Shown: piece after piece, positions 43,103-50,894 of the stretch | Layout of the letters: each line of letters opens with the position of its first letter | How positions within the stretch are numbered: position 1 is the first letter of the stretch | Assembly (NCBI RefSeq): GCF_009674625.1 | Contig: NZ_WKJQ01000001.1 | Span: 806,001-870,000 of the forward strand | Direction of reading: 5' to 3' | Source: Haloferax marinum | Lineage (GTDB): Archaea; Halobacteriota; Halobacteria; Halobacteriales; Haloferacaceae | DNA: 64,000 nt | Notes under the pieces: generated by a model | Told to the model about the DNA's origin: nothing | Seen by the model: the letters and a program-made list of their open reading frames with translations, nothing else | Database searches by the model: none | Translations under genes and position numbers: made by a program

Positions 43103-43906
43103 TCAGTAGTGACCGAGAACGCCGCGCTGGCGAGCGCGACGAGTGAGGAGACGAAACACGAAGTAGCCGACGACGACGTACCCCATCCCGACGGCGACGA
43201 GAATGCCGACCTCCCTGAGGGGGAACTCCCAGAGTCGCACACCGCCGGTCATCGCTCGTTGTAACATGAAACTCCCCTGCGCCAGCGGAAGCAGTTTGAG
43301 TACCGGGGCCGCCTCGACGGGGGCCGCTGCGAGGCCGATAAACCCGAACTGGAGTAATCCGAAGATACTGTTGACGCGTTTGTAGAGCAACGCGAGTCCC
43401 GCCATCACGAACCCGACACCGACGACCGACGCGAGTGCGAAGACGCCGACTGGAACGACGGTCAAGAGGTCGACAGAGAGCGTGCGGCCAGTCGTCACGA
43501 GCATCAACACGAGCGTCGCACCGCCCCAGAGGAAGCTAAACGCCACGTTTACGACCGTCTTCGCGGCCATGACGCGGCCGAACCCGACCGGTGCCATGTA
43601 GAGTTGTTCGAGCGTCCCCCACTGGGCTTCGGTCATCACGTTTCCCGCGAGGTCCTGATACGCCGAGAAGGCCATCGTCACGAGGAAGTAGCCGACGATG
43701 AGCGAGTCCAGCGAGTCGTCGAACGCCGGGCCTGCGACCGCGCGCCCGCCGAAGAAGATGAGCGCGAAGAAGACGTAGATTGCGAGCAGTCCACCGACGG
43801 TGTTGACGGGGTACCGACGAAGCAGGATGTACTGCTTTCGCGCCACTGCGCCGAGGAGTATCAGCATCTCGCGGGCCGTCTCCTTCGTCGTCGCGTTCGA
43901 ACTCAT
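43103..43906 (-). CDS. ABC-2 type transporter permease
   Basis: The 267-residue protein has six likely transmembrane segments and the ABC-2 permease layout; EAQWGTLEQLYMAPVGFGRVMAAK near 95-115 is the typical cytoplasmic loop after the second helix. It overlaps the ATPase gene by four bases (ATGA) and is the last gene of the CBS-ParB/ATPase/permease operon. It forms the membrane part of an exporter with unknown cargo. It converges with the small-protein gene that ends at 43084. Confidence 0.9.
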   Translation of the reverse strand: MSSNATTKETAREMLILLGAVARKQYILLRRYPVNTVGGLLAIYVFFALIFFGGRAVAGPAFDDSLDSLIVGYFLVTMAFSAYQDLAGNVMTEAQWGTLEQLYMAPVGFGRVMAAKTVVNVAFSFLWGGATLVLMLVTTGRTLSVDLLTVVPVGVFALASVVGVGFVMAGLALLYKRVNSIFGLLQFGFIGLAAAPVEAAPVLKLLPLAQGSFMLQRAMTGGVRLWEFPLREVGILVAVGMGYVVVGYFVFRLLTRRARQRGVLGHY

Positions 43907-45063
43907 CGCGTCCCTCGAGTCGTGGACTCGCTCCCAGTCAACTGTAAGAACGCCTCTGTGAGGTCCGGTTCGACGGTGTTGACCGAGACGAGACGCCCAC
44001 CACCTTCGACGAACCGTGCCGACAACGCGGGCAGGTCGTTCGCTTCTTCGAGCGCGACGAGGGCGCGCGTCCGGTCGCCGTCAGTCTCCCACGATTCGAC
44101 GGTGTAGTCGGCGCGAATCGCCTGTTCGGTCGTCGCCGAAAGCCGTCCATCGACCACGATTCGAACGGCACTCGTCCGGAAGAGTTCGACGAGCGAGGTC
44201 ACACCGTCGTCGGCGACGACCTGGCCCTGGTTGACGACGAGAACCCGGTCACACAGGTCTTCGACGACGCTCATGTCGTGACTCGTGAGGACGACGGTGA
44301 GGCCGCGTTCGTCGGCCAGTCGGCGGAGTTCTCGCCTGAGGTCGACCGAACTCTCCACGTCGAGGCCGAGCGTCGGTTCGTCGAGAAACGCGACGTCGAC
44401 GTCGCGAGCGAGAGCGCACGCGAGGGCGACTTTCTGTTTCATGCCGCGAGAGAGTTCGTTTACCACGTCGTCGCCCCTGTCGAGGAGGTCCAGTTGGTCG
44501 AGGAGTGTGTCGTGTCGGGCCTTGACTGCGGGGTCGCGAGCGCTCTCACCTGCGAGGCCGCCGAAGAACGCGAGGTTCTCCCGGACCGTCAGTCGCCAGT
44601 AGACGTTTCGCGCGCCTTCGAGGGTCGCACCGACGCGTCTGTAGGCCCGTTCGGGGTCGTCGTGGACGTCGATACCACAGACGCGAACTGTGCCCTCGGT
44701 CGGGACGAGCAGTCCGAGCATCGCTTTCAACAACGTCGTCTTGCCCGCACCGTTCGGGCCGAGGACGCCGAGAATCGTCCCCTGTTCGACCGAAAACGAG
44801 ACGTCGTCGACGGCGACCACCTCGTCGTAGCGCTTCGTCAGATTCGAGACTTCGATGACGGGTGGCTCACGAGTCTCTGGTCGGCCAGCGTGGTCCGAAC
44901 GCTCTCCGTCCGTGTGGTTCGACCGCTCTCCGTCCGTGTGGTTCGACCGCTCTCCGTCCGTGTGGTCCGAGCGCACTGTCTCGTCGTGGTCGGTGTGATT
45001 CGTCTCGGGTCGAGTCGTCCGAATCGTCTCTCGTGCCGCATTCGATGCGGCGGGCGACCTCAT
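43903..45063 (-). CDS. ABC transporter ATP-binding protein with repeat-bearing N-terminal extension
   Basis: The 386-residue protein has an extra N-terminal 70 residues that are polar and include three copies of an eight-residue unit (DHTDGERS/NHTDGERS). Then comes a normal ABC ATPase: Walker A GPNGAGKTTL near 106, signature LSRGMKQK, Walker B VAFLDEPTLGLD and LTSHDMSVVE. The C-terminal part (about 280-386) resembles ABC-2 exporter ATPases. Its start overlaps the CBS-ParB gene by four bases, so all three genes are translationally coupled. Confidence 0.9.
   Translation of the reverse strand: MRSPAASNAARETIRTTRPETNHTDHDETVRSDHTDGERSNHTDGERSNHTDGERSDHAGRPETREPPVIEVSNLTKRYDEVVAVDDVSFSVEQGTILGVLGPNGAGKTTLLKAMLGLLVPTEGTVRVCGIDVHDDPERAYRRVGATLEGARNVYWRLTVRENLAFFGGLAGESARDPAVKARHDTLLDQLDLLDRGDDVVNELSRGMKQKVALACALARDVDVAFLDEPTLGLDVESSVDLRRELRRLADERGLTVVLTSHDMSVVEDLCDRVLVVNQGQVVADDGVTSLVELFRTSAVRIVVDGRLSATTEQAIRADYTVESWETDGDRTRALVALEEANDLPALSARFVEGGGRLVSVNTVEPDLTEAFLQLTGSESTTRGTR
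44902..44973 (-). repeat. In-frame 24-bp tandem repeat, three copies, inside the ABC ATPase gene
   Basis: Units at 44902-44925, 44926-44949 and 44950-44973 encode (N/D)HTDGERS on the minus strand. The first two are identical in DNA; the third differs at two bases. The repeat keeps the frame, so copy number could vary by slippage without breaking the protein. It makes a flexible His/Asp-rich N-terminal tail. Confidence 0.9.
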
Positions 45064-45842
45064 TGTAAGCGCCGTGTGGTCTCGACGAGGGGGTGGCGAG
45101 CGTAATCGACGATGTCGATGTCGTCGATAGAGCGGAGCCCTTCGTTCTCTGCGGTTCGCTGCATCCCGAGTTCCACTGGGTCGTCGATGACGATGACGTA
45201 GGCGTCCATCTCCGTGATGTCGATTCGGTCGGCGGCGAGCGCGCGGTGGTGGCCGTCGGCCAACAAGAGCGTCCCGTTGTTGTCGATGACGACGAGCGGT
45301 TCTGCGAGGCCGCGTTCGAGTTCGTACTTTCGGCCCTCGAGTTCGTCGGCGTACACTCTCGCTTGCGTCGGAATGAGCGACCGAATCGAGACGGTCCGTC
45401 GCTCTTGGTGGACGGTGATGCCGTGAATCTGTTCGAGCGTCCGCATGAGTTTGCCGACCTTCTCGGGCGTCGCGCGCTCGATTTGACTGCGAATCACGTC
45501 CGTGTTCGAGATGATACCGACGAGGTTGCCCGCGTCGTCGACGACCGGGAGTTTCTGGATGCCCGACCGGAGGATGACGCGTGCGGCGTCGTTGACGTCC
45601 ATCTCGGGGTGAGCGACCACGAGGTCCGTCGCCATCACCGTGTCGATGGGGTCGTCGTCGTTCGAGAGGAGGATGTCGCGGGCGGTGACGAAGCCTTCGA
45701 CCTTGCGACCGTCACAGACCGGAAAGCCGTTGTGTCCGTCGCTCTCTGCGATACGGCGGGCCACGTCAGCGACCGTATCGCTCGGTGCGACTGTCTGAAC
45801 CTCTCGAGTCATGTACTCTTTGACGGTCGCTTTGGTACTCAT
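45060..45842 (-). CDS. CBS-pair protein with ParB-like domain
   Basis: The 260-residue protein has two CBS repeats (about 8-60 MTREVQTVAPSDTVADVARRI; about 70-125 VVAHPEMDVNDAARVI with GIISNTDVIRSQ) and a ParB/sulfiredoxin-like domain (about 150-240; RSLIPTQARVYADELEG and GTLLLADGHHRALAA). CBS pairs bind adenine nucleotides, and ParB-like folds can bind CTP or act as kinases or nucleases. It is the first gene of a three-gene operon with an ABC transporter and overlaps the ATPase gene. A minus-strand GTTTTTGCC (about 45866-45874) is its likely promoter. Confidence 0.88.
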   Translation of the reverse strand: MSTKATVKEYMTREVQTVAPSDTVADVARRIAESDGHNGFPVCDGRKVEGFVTARDILLSNDDDPIDTVMATDLVVAHPEMDVNDAARVILRSGIQKLPVVDDAGNLVGIISNTDVIRSQIERATPEKVGKLMRTLEQIHGITVHQERRTVSIRSLIPTQARVYADELEGRKYELERGLAEPLVVIDNNGTLLLADGHHRALAADRIDITEMDAYVIVIDDPVELGMQRTAENEGLRSIDDIDIVDYARHPLVETTRRLQ

Positions 45843-45884
45843 CCCTCCGAGGTAGGGTTACCGACGGCAAAAACGTGGTGGAGG

Positions 45885-47342
45885 TTAGTTGTCGAGTGGG
45901 TACTCGAAGGTGACGTCCGAATCCAACCGCGGTGTCGACGGTGGCGTCTCTATCGTCTCTAAGATTCGCCCGGCGACGATGTCCGTGACGATCGTCGCCA
46001 GCGACTCCCGAGAGTCGTCGCCGACGTCGTCTAAGATACCGAGCGGAATCTGCGCGCCGGCCATGTCTGCGTGGCCGCCAGCGCTCCCGATGGGGCCGAG
46101 TGCGTCCCGGAACATCTCACCGAGGTCGAGACGACCACCCTGTGACCGTCCGGAGACGTACACCGTCCCGTCCATCAATCCGTAGACGACAGTGACGTCG
46201 ATGCCGTCCATCCCGAGGAGGTGGTCGGCCGCCTGCGCCAGTGCGTCTCGGTCGCGAATGTCACCCACGTTCGACGTGAGGATGTCGCCACGAACGTCAC
46301 GATTGGCGATTCCGCGAGCGAGCGTCTCCATCGTCTCGGGGGCCATACTCGGCGTCTCGATACGCTGTAACAGGTCGACGTCGACGTGGGGGAACAGATA
46401 CGCCGCCGCTTCGAAATCCGAAGTGGACACCTCACGTACGAAGTCGTTCGTGTCCACCTGAATGCCGAACAGAAGCGCGGTCGCAACCTGCTTGTCGGGG
46501 ACGATACCGAGTCGCTCGAGATACTCCGTGAGGAGCGTGCTCGTCGCACCGACGCCGCTCCTGAGGTCGACGTACGTCGCTTCTATCGGCGCTCTCGGTG
46601 GGTGATGGTCCACGACGATGTCGATTTTCGTGTCGGCGGGGAGTCGGTCGTTGACGCCCGGTCGAGAGTGGTCGACGAGTGCGTATCCGGCGTACTCGTC
46701 TGGCCCCGGCGGTTCCGTGAGGACACGGAGGTCGAGGTTGAGGAGATTCACTAACGCCCGGTTCTCCTGGTGTGAGATATCCCCGAAGTAACAGACGTCC
46801 GATTCGACGTTCGCTCGTCTCGCGATGGTCTGCAACGCCAACCCGGACGCGATGGCGTCTGGGTCGGGGTTGTCGTGCATCACCACTGCGAGTGGCCCGT
46901 CGAGGTTCCGAAGCACTCGCATCAATCGGTAGAGTCGTCCGCTCTGCGGCGACCCCACGGCGTCGTAGACGTGGTCTGCGACGATTCGTTGCGGGTCGAT
47001 AACTTCGTCGGCGATGCGTTCGACGTCCGCTCGAACCGACTCACTCGGGTCGTCGCCGAGGTAGACGACGAGCGTCGCGTCGGGGAACTGTTCGTGTGCG
47101 GTCACCGCTACGTCGCGGTTCTTGGTCGAGTCGTCGCCCGCGACGATGACGACGTCGGCGTGCTCAGGGTAGTTCACCGGGTCGTTCGGGTCGCCTTCGG
47201 TCGCGACGACGCCATCGGCGCGAAAGTCGTCGGCTCGGCCCTTGCGGTCGGTGACGACGAGGACAGACCCAGGTCTGTCGGCGAGCGTCTCGACGAGTGA
47301 CCCCCCAACCGAGGCGCACCCGAGAACCAGGCGACGTACCAT
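45885..47342 (-). CDS. DHH/DHHA1 phosphoesterase with N-terminal TrkA-N-like domain
   Basis: The 485-residue protein begins with a Rossmann NAD-binding-like domain (about 1-115; VRRLVLGCASVGGSLVE, then VVTDRKG) of the TrkA-N type, then a DHH phosphoesterase (about 140-330) with MHDNPDPDAIASG, CYFGDISHQENRAL, DHSRPG and the DHHPP signature. A DHHA1 domain follows (about 360-460) with SGRSQGGRLDLGEMF and GSAGGHADMAGAQI. Related proteins hydrolyse oligoribonucleotides or cyclic di-AMP. It lies 42 bases before the CBS-ParB gene on the same strand. The upstream open frame is not used because the ATG at 47342 opens the Rossmann fold. Confidence 0.88.
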   Translation of the reverse strand: MVRRLVLGCASVGGSLVETLADRPGSVLVVTDRKGRADDFRADGVVATEGDPNDPVNYPEHADVVIVAGDDSTKNRDVAVTAHEQFPDATLVVYLGDDPSESVRADVERIADEVIDPQRIVADHVYDAVGSPQSGRLYRLMRVLRNLDGPLAVVMHDNPDPDAIASGLALQTIARRANVESDVCYFGDISHQENRALVNLLNLDLRVLTEPPGPDEYAGYALVDHSRPGVNDRLPADTKIDIVVDHHPPRAPIEATYVDLRSGVGATSTLLTEYLERLGIVPDKQVATALLFGIQVDTNDFVREVSTSDFEAAAYLFPHVDVDLLQRIETPSMAPETMETLARGIANRDVRGDILTSNVGDIRDRDALAQAADHLLGMDGIDVTVVYGLMDGTVYVSGRSQGGRLDLGEMFRDALGPIGSAGGHADMAGAQIPLGILDDVGDDSRESLATIVTDIVAGRILETIETPPSTPRLDSDVTFEYPLDN

Positions 47343-47432
47343 AGTAGCACGGTGGGTTTCAGGCCGCAAAACCCTACCGTCATCCAGTTCGCCGATGATA
47401 TTATGTTATGTCGTGACATGCCACACAATACG

Positions 47433-47813
47433 ATGGAACTCGAATCGCAACTCGTCTCTGACTCTCGTGCCGAGTCGCTCGTCCGAACCTGCCGAACGGT
47501 GGCCGGTGACGACCTCAGGAGTGTCACGTACTTCACGCACGACCGCTGTGAGCAACTCTACCTTCGGGCTGACCTCGAAGCAGACGCCGACCTGACGGGG
47601 TTCGTCGAACACGAAACCGACGGGTTTCAGGCGCGAACTGCCTACCGTGGGTCTGAACTCGGCAACTATCGCTACACGGTCAGAGCCTTCGAGCACGGCT
47701 ACTTGACTCGCGTCACAGTCGCAGACAGAGGCGTCTTCGTCACGACGGACGGCCTGACGCTCCGACGGTCCGAGGAACTCGTATCGGCGCTCTCTGACTT
47801 ACTGCGCGAATAA
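47433..47813 (+). CDS. Small conserved-type protein of unknown function
   Basis: The 126-residue protein looks like an alpha/beta roadblock- or sensor-like fold: helix (ESQLVSDSRAESLVRTCRTV), strands (LRSVTYFTHDRCEQLYLR), and SELGNYRYTVRAFEHGYLTRVTVADRGVFVTTD. I know no function. I chose the ATG at 47433 because a TTATGTTA box at 47400-47407 lies the right distance upstream; ATGs at 47352 and 47418 are in frame but less likely. It lies divergently next to the DHH gene and converges with nuoN. Confidence 0.75.
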   Translation: MELESQLVSDSRAESLVRTCRTVAGDDLRSVTYFTHDRCEQLYLRADLEADADLTGFVEHETDGFQARTAYRGSELGNYRYTVRAFEHGYLTRVTVADRGVFVTTDGLTLRRSEELVSALSDLLRE

Positions 47814-47844
47814 AAGAAACCGAGTTTTCAGGCCGTCGAGACGC

Positions 47845-49365
47845 TCAGAAGAGCGCCGCGGCGACGGTCTGTGCCGTCTCGATGACGGGTTGGAAGCCGG
47901 GGAGGAGAAGCACCGTCCCGACAGCGGCGAAGATGACCGCGACGTACAGCCCAACCGGCTGACTGCCGATTTCGAGCGGCTTCGACGGCTCTTCTATCCA
48001 CATCGCCTTGACGACGCGGCTGTAGTAGAACAGCGACAGCGCGCTGTTGACCGCACCGACGGCGGCGAGCCACCAGAAGCCGGACTCGATGGCCGAGTAG
48101 AACAGGGCGTACTTCGAGACGAAGCCACCGAACGGTGGCAGCCCTGCCAGCGAGAACATGAAGATGGTCATCGCCGTCGCAGCGATGGGCACCTTCGTCG
48201 CGAGGCCGTTGTAGTCTTCGAAGGTTCGGCCGATGCCCCACTTCTCGGCCATGGCGATGAACAGGAACGCCCCCGTGTTCATGAAGCCGTAGACGAGGAG
48301 GTGAGCCATACTCGCGCCGAGAACGTCACCGTTCGCGGCACCACCGTCGACGGTGATGGCCGCGAGGCCGATGAGCGCGTAGCCAGCGTGTCCGATAGAG
48401 GAGTACGCGAGCATGCGCTTGACGTTCTCTTGGGTCGCTGCTGCGAAGTTACCGAGCGTCATCGTGACGACGGCGAGCACCGCGAACAGAATCGACCAGT
48501 CCACGCTGCCACCACCGAGCGCGGTGATGGTGTCGAGGGGGAACGCGACGGTGAAGACGCGGAAGGCGACGGCGAACCCGGCCGCCTTCGACGCCGACGA
48601 GAGGAACGCACTCACGGGTGCGGGTGCGCCTTCGTACGCCTCCGGCGCCCAGAAGTGGAACGGGACGGACGCGGTCTTGAAGGCGAACCCACCGGCGATC
48701 ATCAGCACGCCGAGTCCGAGGACACCGACGAGTCCGTCGGCACCGGTGAGGTTAGCCGCGACGTCCGGGAGGACGAGCGACCCGGTGACGGCGTACACGA
48801 GGCTGATACCGAACGCGAACACCGCCGACGACACTGCACCGATGAGGAAGTACTTCAGCCCCGCCTCGACGCTGCCGCGGTTCTTCTTGAGGAACGCGAC
48901 GAGCGCGTACGATGGCAGCGAGGCGAGTTCGAGGCTGACGAACACCGTCGCCAGCGAGTTCGACATCGACATGAGCGTCATCCCCGTCGCGGCGAAGATG
49001 ACGAGCGAGTAGAACTCACCCTGGTAGCGGCGGTCTGCGAGGTAGTCGAACGACGCGACAGAGACCATCGCGGCGACGCTCGTGAAGATGAGCGTGAAGA
49101 ACAGGCTCATCCCGTCGACGACGAGTGCGTCGCCGTAGAGCGAAATCGCACCGCCAGTCTTCTCCATGCCGGTTCCTGCGATGAGGAACCAGCCAGCGAT
49201 ACCACCAGCGGCGAGCGAACCGAGCGTCGCCGTGCCGGCGAGCAGACCGTTGTTCGACGTGTCCGGGTCGATGGTGTCGATGACCAACAAGAGCAGGCCC
49301 GTCAACGCGAGTACGATGGCGGGTGCCGTCGCCGTCCAGTCAGGGAGTGTCTGCAGTGGCGTCAT
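47845..49365 (-). CDS. nuoN: NADH-quinone oxidoreductase-like subunit N
   Basis: The 506-residue protein is an antiporter-like subunit with about 14 transmembrane helices, homologous to NuoL and NuoM. SSIGHAGYALIGLA near 330 and the Lys-bearing broken helices SVPFHFWAPEAYEGAPAP mark the proton channel. It is the last gene of the nuo operon, and its start codon shares one base with the nuoM stop (TAATG). NuoN contacts NuoH and NuoJ/K in the membrane arm and translocates protons. Confidence 0.95.
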   Translation of the reverse strand: MTPLQTLPDWTATAPAIVLALTGLLLLVIDTIDPDTSNNGLLAGTATLGSLAAGGIAGWFLIAGTGMEKTGGAISLYGDALVVDGMSLFFTLIFTSVAAMVSVASFDYLADRRYQGEFYSLVIFAATGMTLMSMSNSLATVFVSLELASLPSYALVAFLKKNRGSVEAGLKYFLIGAVSSAVFAFGISLVYAVTGSLVLPDVAANLTGADGLVGVLGLGVLMIAGGFAFKTASVPFHFWAPEAYEGAPAPVSAFLSSASKAAGFAVAFRVFTVAFPLDTITALGGGSVDWSILFAVLAVVTMTLGNFAAATQENVKRMLAYSSIGHAGYALIGLAAITVDGGAANGDVLGASMAHLLVYGFMNTGAFLFIAMAEKWGIGRTFEDYNGLATKVPIAATAMTIFMFSLAGLPPFGGFVSKYALFYSAIESGFWWLAAVGAVNSALSLFYYSRVVKAMWIEEPSKPLEIGSQPVGLYVAVIFAAVGTVLLLPGFQPVIETAQTVAAALF

Positions 49366-50894
49366 TAGAACGCACCTCCCAGTTCGAGAATCGGATTAAC
49401 TGCTTCCTGAATCATAGTGAAGAAGATGTCAGGCTGGACACCGAGCACGATGGTCAGAAGCAGCAGCACCGCGAGCGGTGCCACGTCGTGGAACGGTGCT
49501 TCTGTGATTTCGTAGTCGCCATCGAACTCGAATGGGCCGAACAGCGTCCGCTGCATCGCGAACAGCAGGTAGCCCGCCACGATGACGATACCGAACATGG
49601 CTGCACCGGTGAAAAGCGGCATGGCCGCCATCACGGTGGACTCGAACGAGCCCTTGAAGATGAAGAACTCGGCGGCGAATCCGGCCATGAGCGGGAGGCC
49701 CATGTAGCCGAACGCACCGGCGACGAAGATGCCCGCCGTAACGGGCATCTTGTCCGCCATCCCGGACATGTCCGTGACCATGCGCGTGTGCGTCGTGTTG
49801 TAGATGACACCGACGGCCATGAACATCAGACCGGAGATGAGGCCGTGGGCGACCATCTGGAAGGTCGCACCGCCGACACCGTAGGTGGTGTAGGCGATGA
49901 GACCGAGGATGACGTACCCCATCGACGACACGGAGGAGTACGCGACGATGCGCTTGAGGTCCTGTTGTGCCAGCGCGAGCAGTGCGCCGTAGATGACGCT
50001 CGCGACGGCAATCAGGGCGATGGGCAGCGCGAAGCTACGCGCCGTCTCCGGCAGCATCGTGAAGTTGAACCGGAGCAGGGCGTACGTACCCATCTTCAGG
50101 AGCACCCCGGCCAGCATGACCGACGCCGGCGTGGGGGCTTCGACGTGAGCGTCCGGCAGCCACGTGTGGAACGGGACGACCGGGACCTTGACCGCAAAGC
50201 CGAGGAACATCGCGATGAACGCGACCGACGCCAGTGCACTCGCCGAGAGACCGGCGAAGCCGCTGAGTTGGCCAGCCTGCAACGCCTGGGCAATCTCGGG
50301 CAGTCGGAGCGAGGAGATGGAGTCTCCCAGTCCGAACACGAGCGAGATGAACCCGATGAACATCACGAGCGACGCGATGTTCGTGTAGACGAAGAACTTG
50401 ATCGCCGCGTACTTGCGGCGTGGGCCGCCCCAGACACCGATGAGGAAGTACATCGGGACGAGGACGGCCTCCCAGAAGACGAACCAGACGAAGAAGTCGA
50501 GCGCCGTGAAGACGCCGAGGAGGTTCGCCTCCATCAGGAGCATGAGTCCGTAGAACTGCGACTCACGTTCCGAGATAGGGGTCCACGAGCTCAGGATAGC
50601 GAGCGTGGTGAGGATGGTCGTCAGGACGACCAGCGGGAGGCTGATGCCGTCGACACCGACCATCCAGTGGAGGTCGTACTGGCCGAGTTGCAGCCAGACG
50701 ACGTCTGTCTCGAACGCGATGTTCCCACCCAAGAGGGCGTTCCCGCTCGCGTCGTACTGTTGCCACATAACGAGGCTCCCGAGAACGGGAACCAGACTCA
50801 GCGCGAAGGCCGCCTTGCCGGCGATACGGTCCGGCAGGACGAACGTGACCAGCGCGGCGAGGAACGTGACTGCGATGAGCGCTTCGATTATCAT
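49365..50894 (-). CDS. nuoM: NADH-quinone oxidoreductase-like subunit M
   Basis: The 509-residue protein has about 14 transmembrane helices. VPFHTWLPDAHVEAPTPASVMLAG and AYSSVSSMGYVILG are the conserved antiporter-type motifs with the channel Lys and His. VFWEAVLVPMYFLIG near 145 holds the essential Glu. The ATG at 50894 overlaps the nuoL stop (ATGA) by four bases, so it is coupled to nuoL. Confidence 0.95.
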   Translation of the reverse strand: MIIEALIAVTFLAALVTFVLPDRIAGKAAFALSLVPVLGSLVMWQQYDASGNALLGGNIAFETDVVWLQLGQYDLHWMVGVDGISLPLVVLTTILTTLAILSSWTPISERESQFYGLMLLMEANLLGVFTALDFFVWFVFWEAVLVPMYFLIGVWGGPRRKYAAIKFFVYTNIASLVMFIGFISLVFGLGDSISSLRLPEIAQALQAGQLSGFAGLSASALASVAFIAMFLGFAVKVPVVPFHTWLPDAHVEAPTPASVMLAGVLLKMGTYALLRFNFTMLPETARSFALPIALIAVASVIYGALLALAQQDLKRIVAYSSVSSMGYVILGLIAYTTYGVGGATFQMVAHGLISGLMFMAVGVIYNTTHTRMVTDMSGMADKMPVTAGIFVAGAFGYMGLPLMAGFAAEFFIFKGSFESTVMAAMPLFTGAAMFGIVIVAGYLLFAMQRTLFGPFEFDGDYEITEAPFHDVAPLAVLLLLTIVLGVQPDIFFTMIQEAVNPILELGGAF

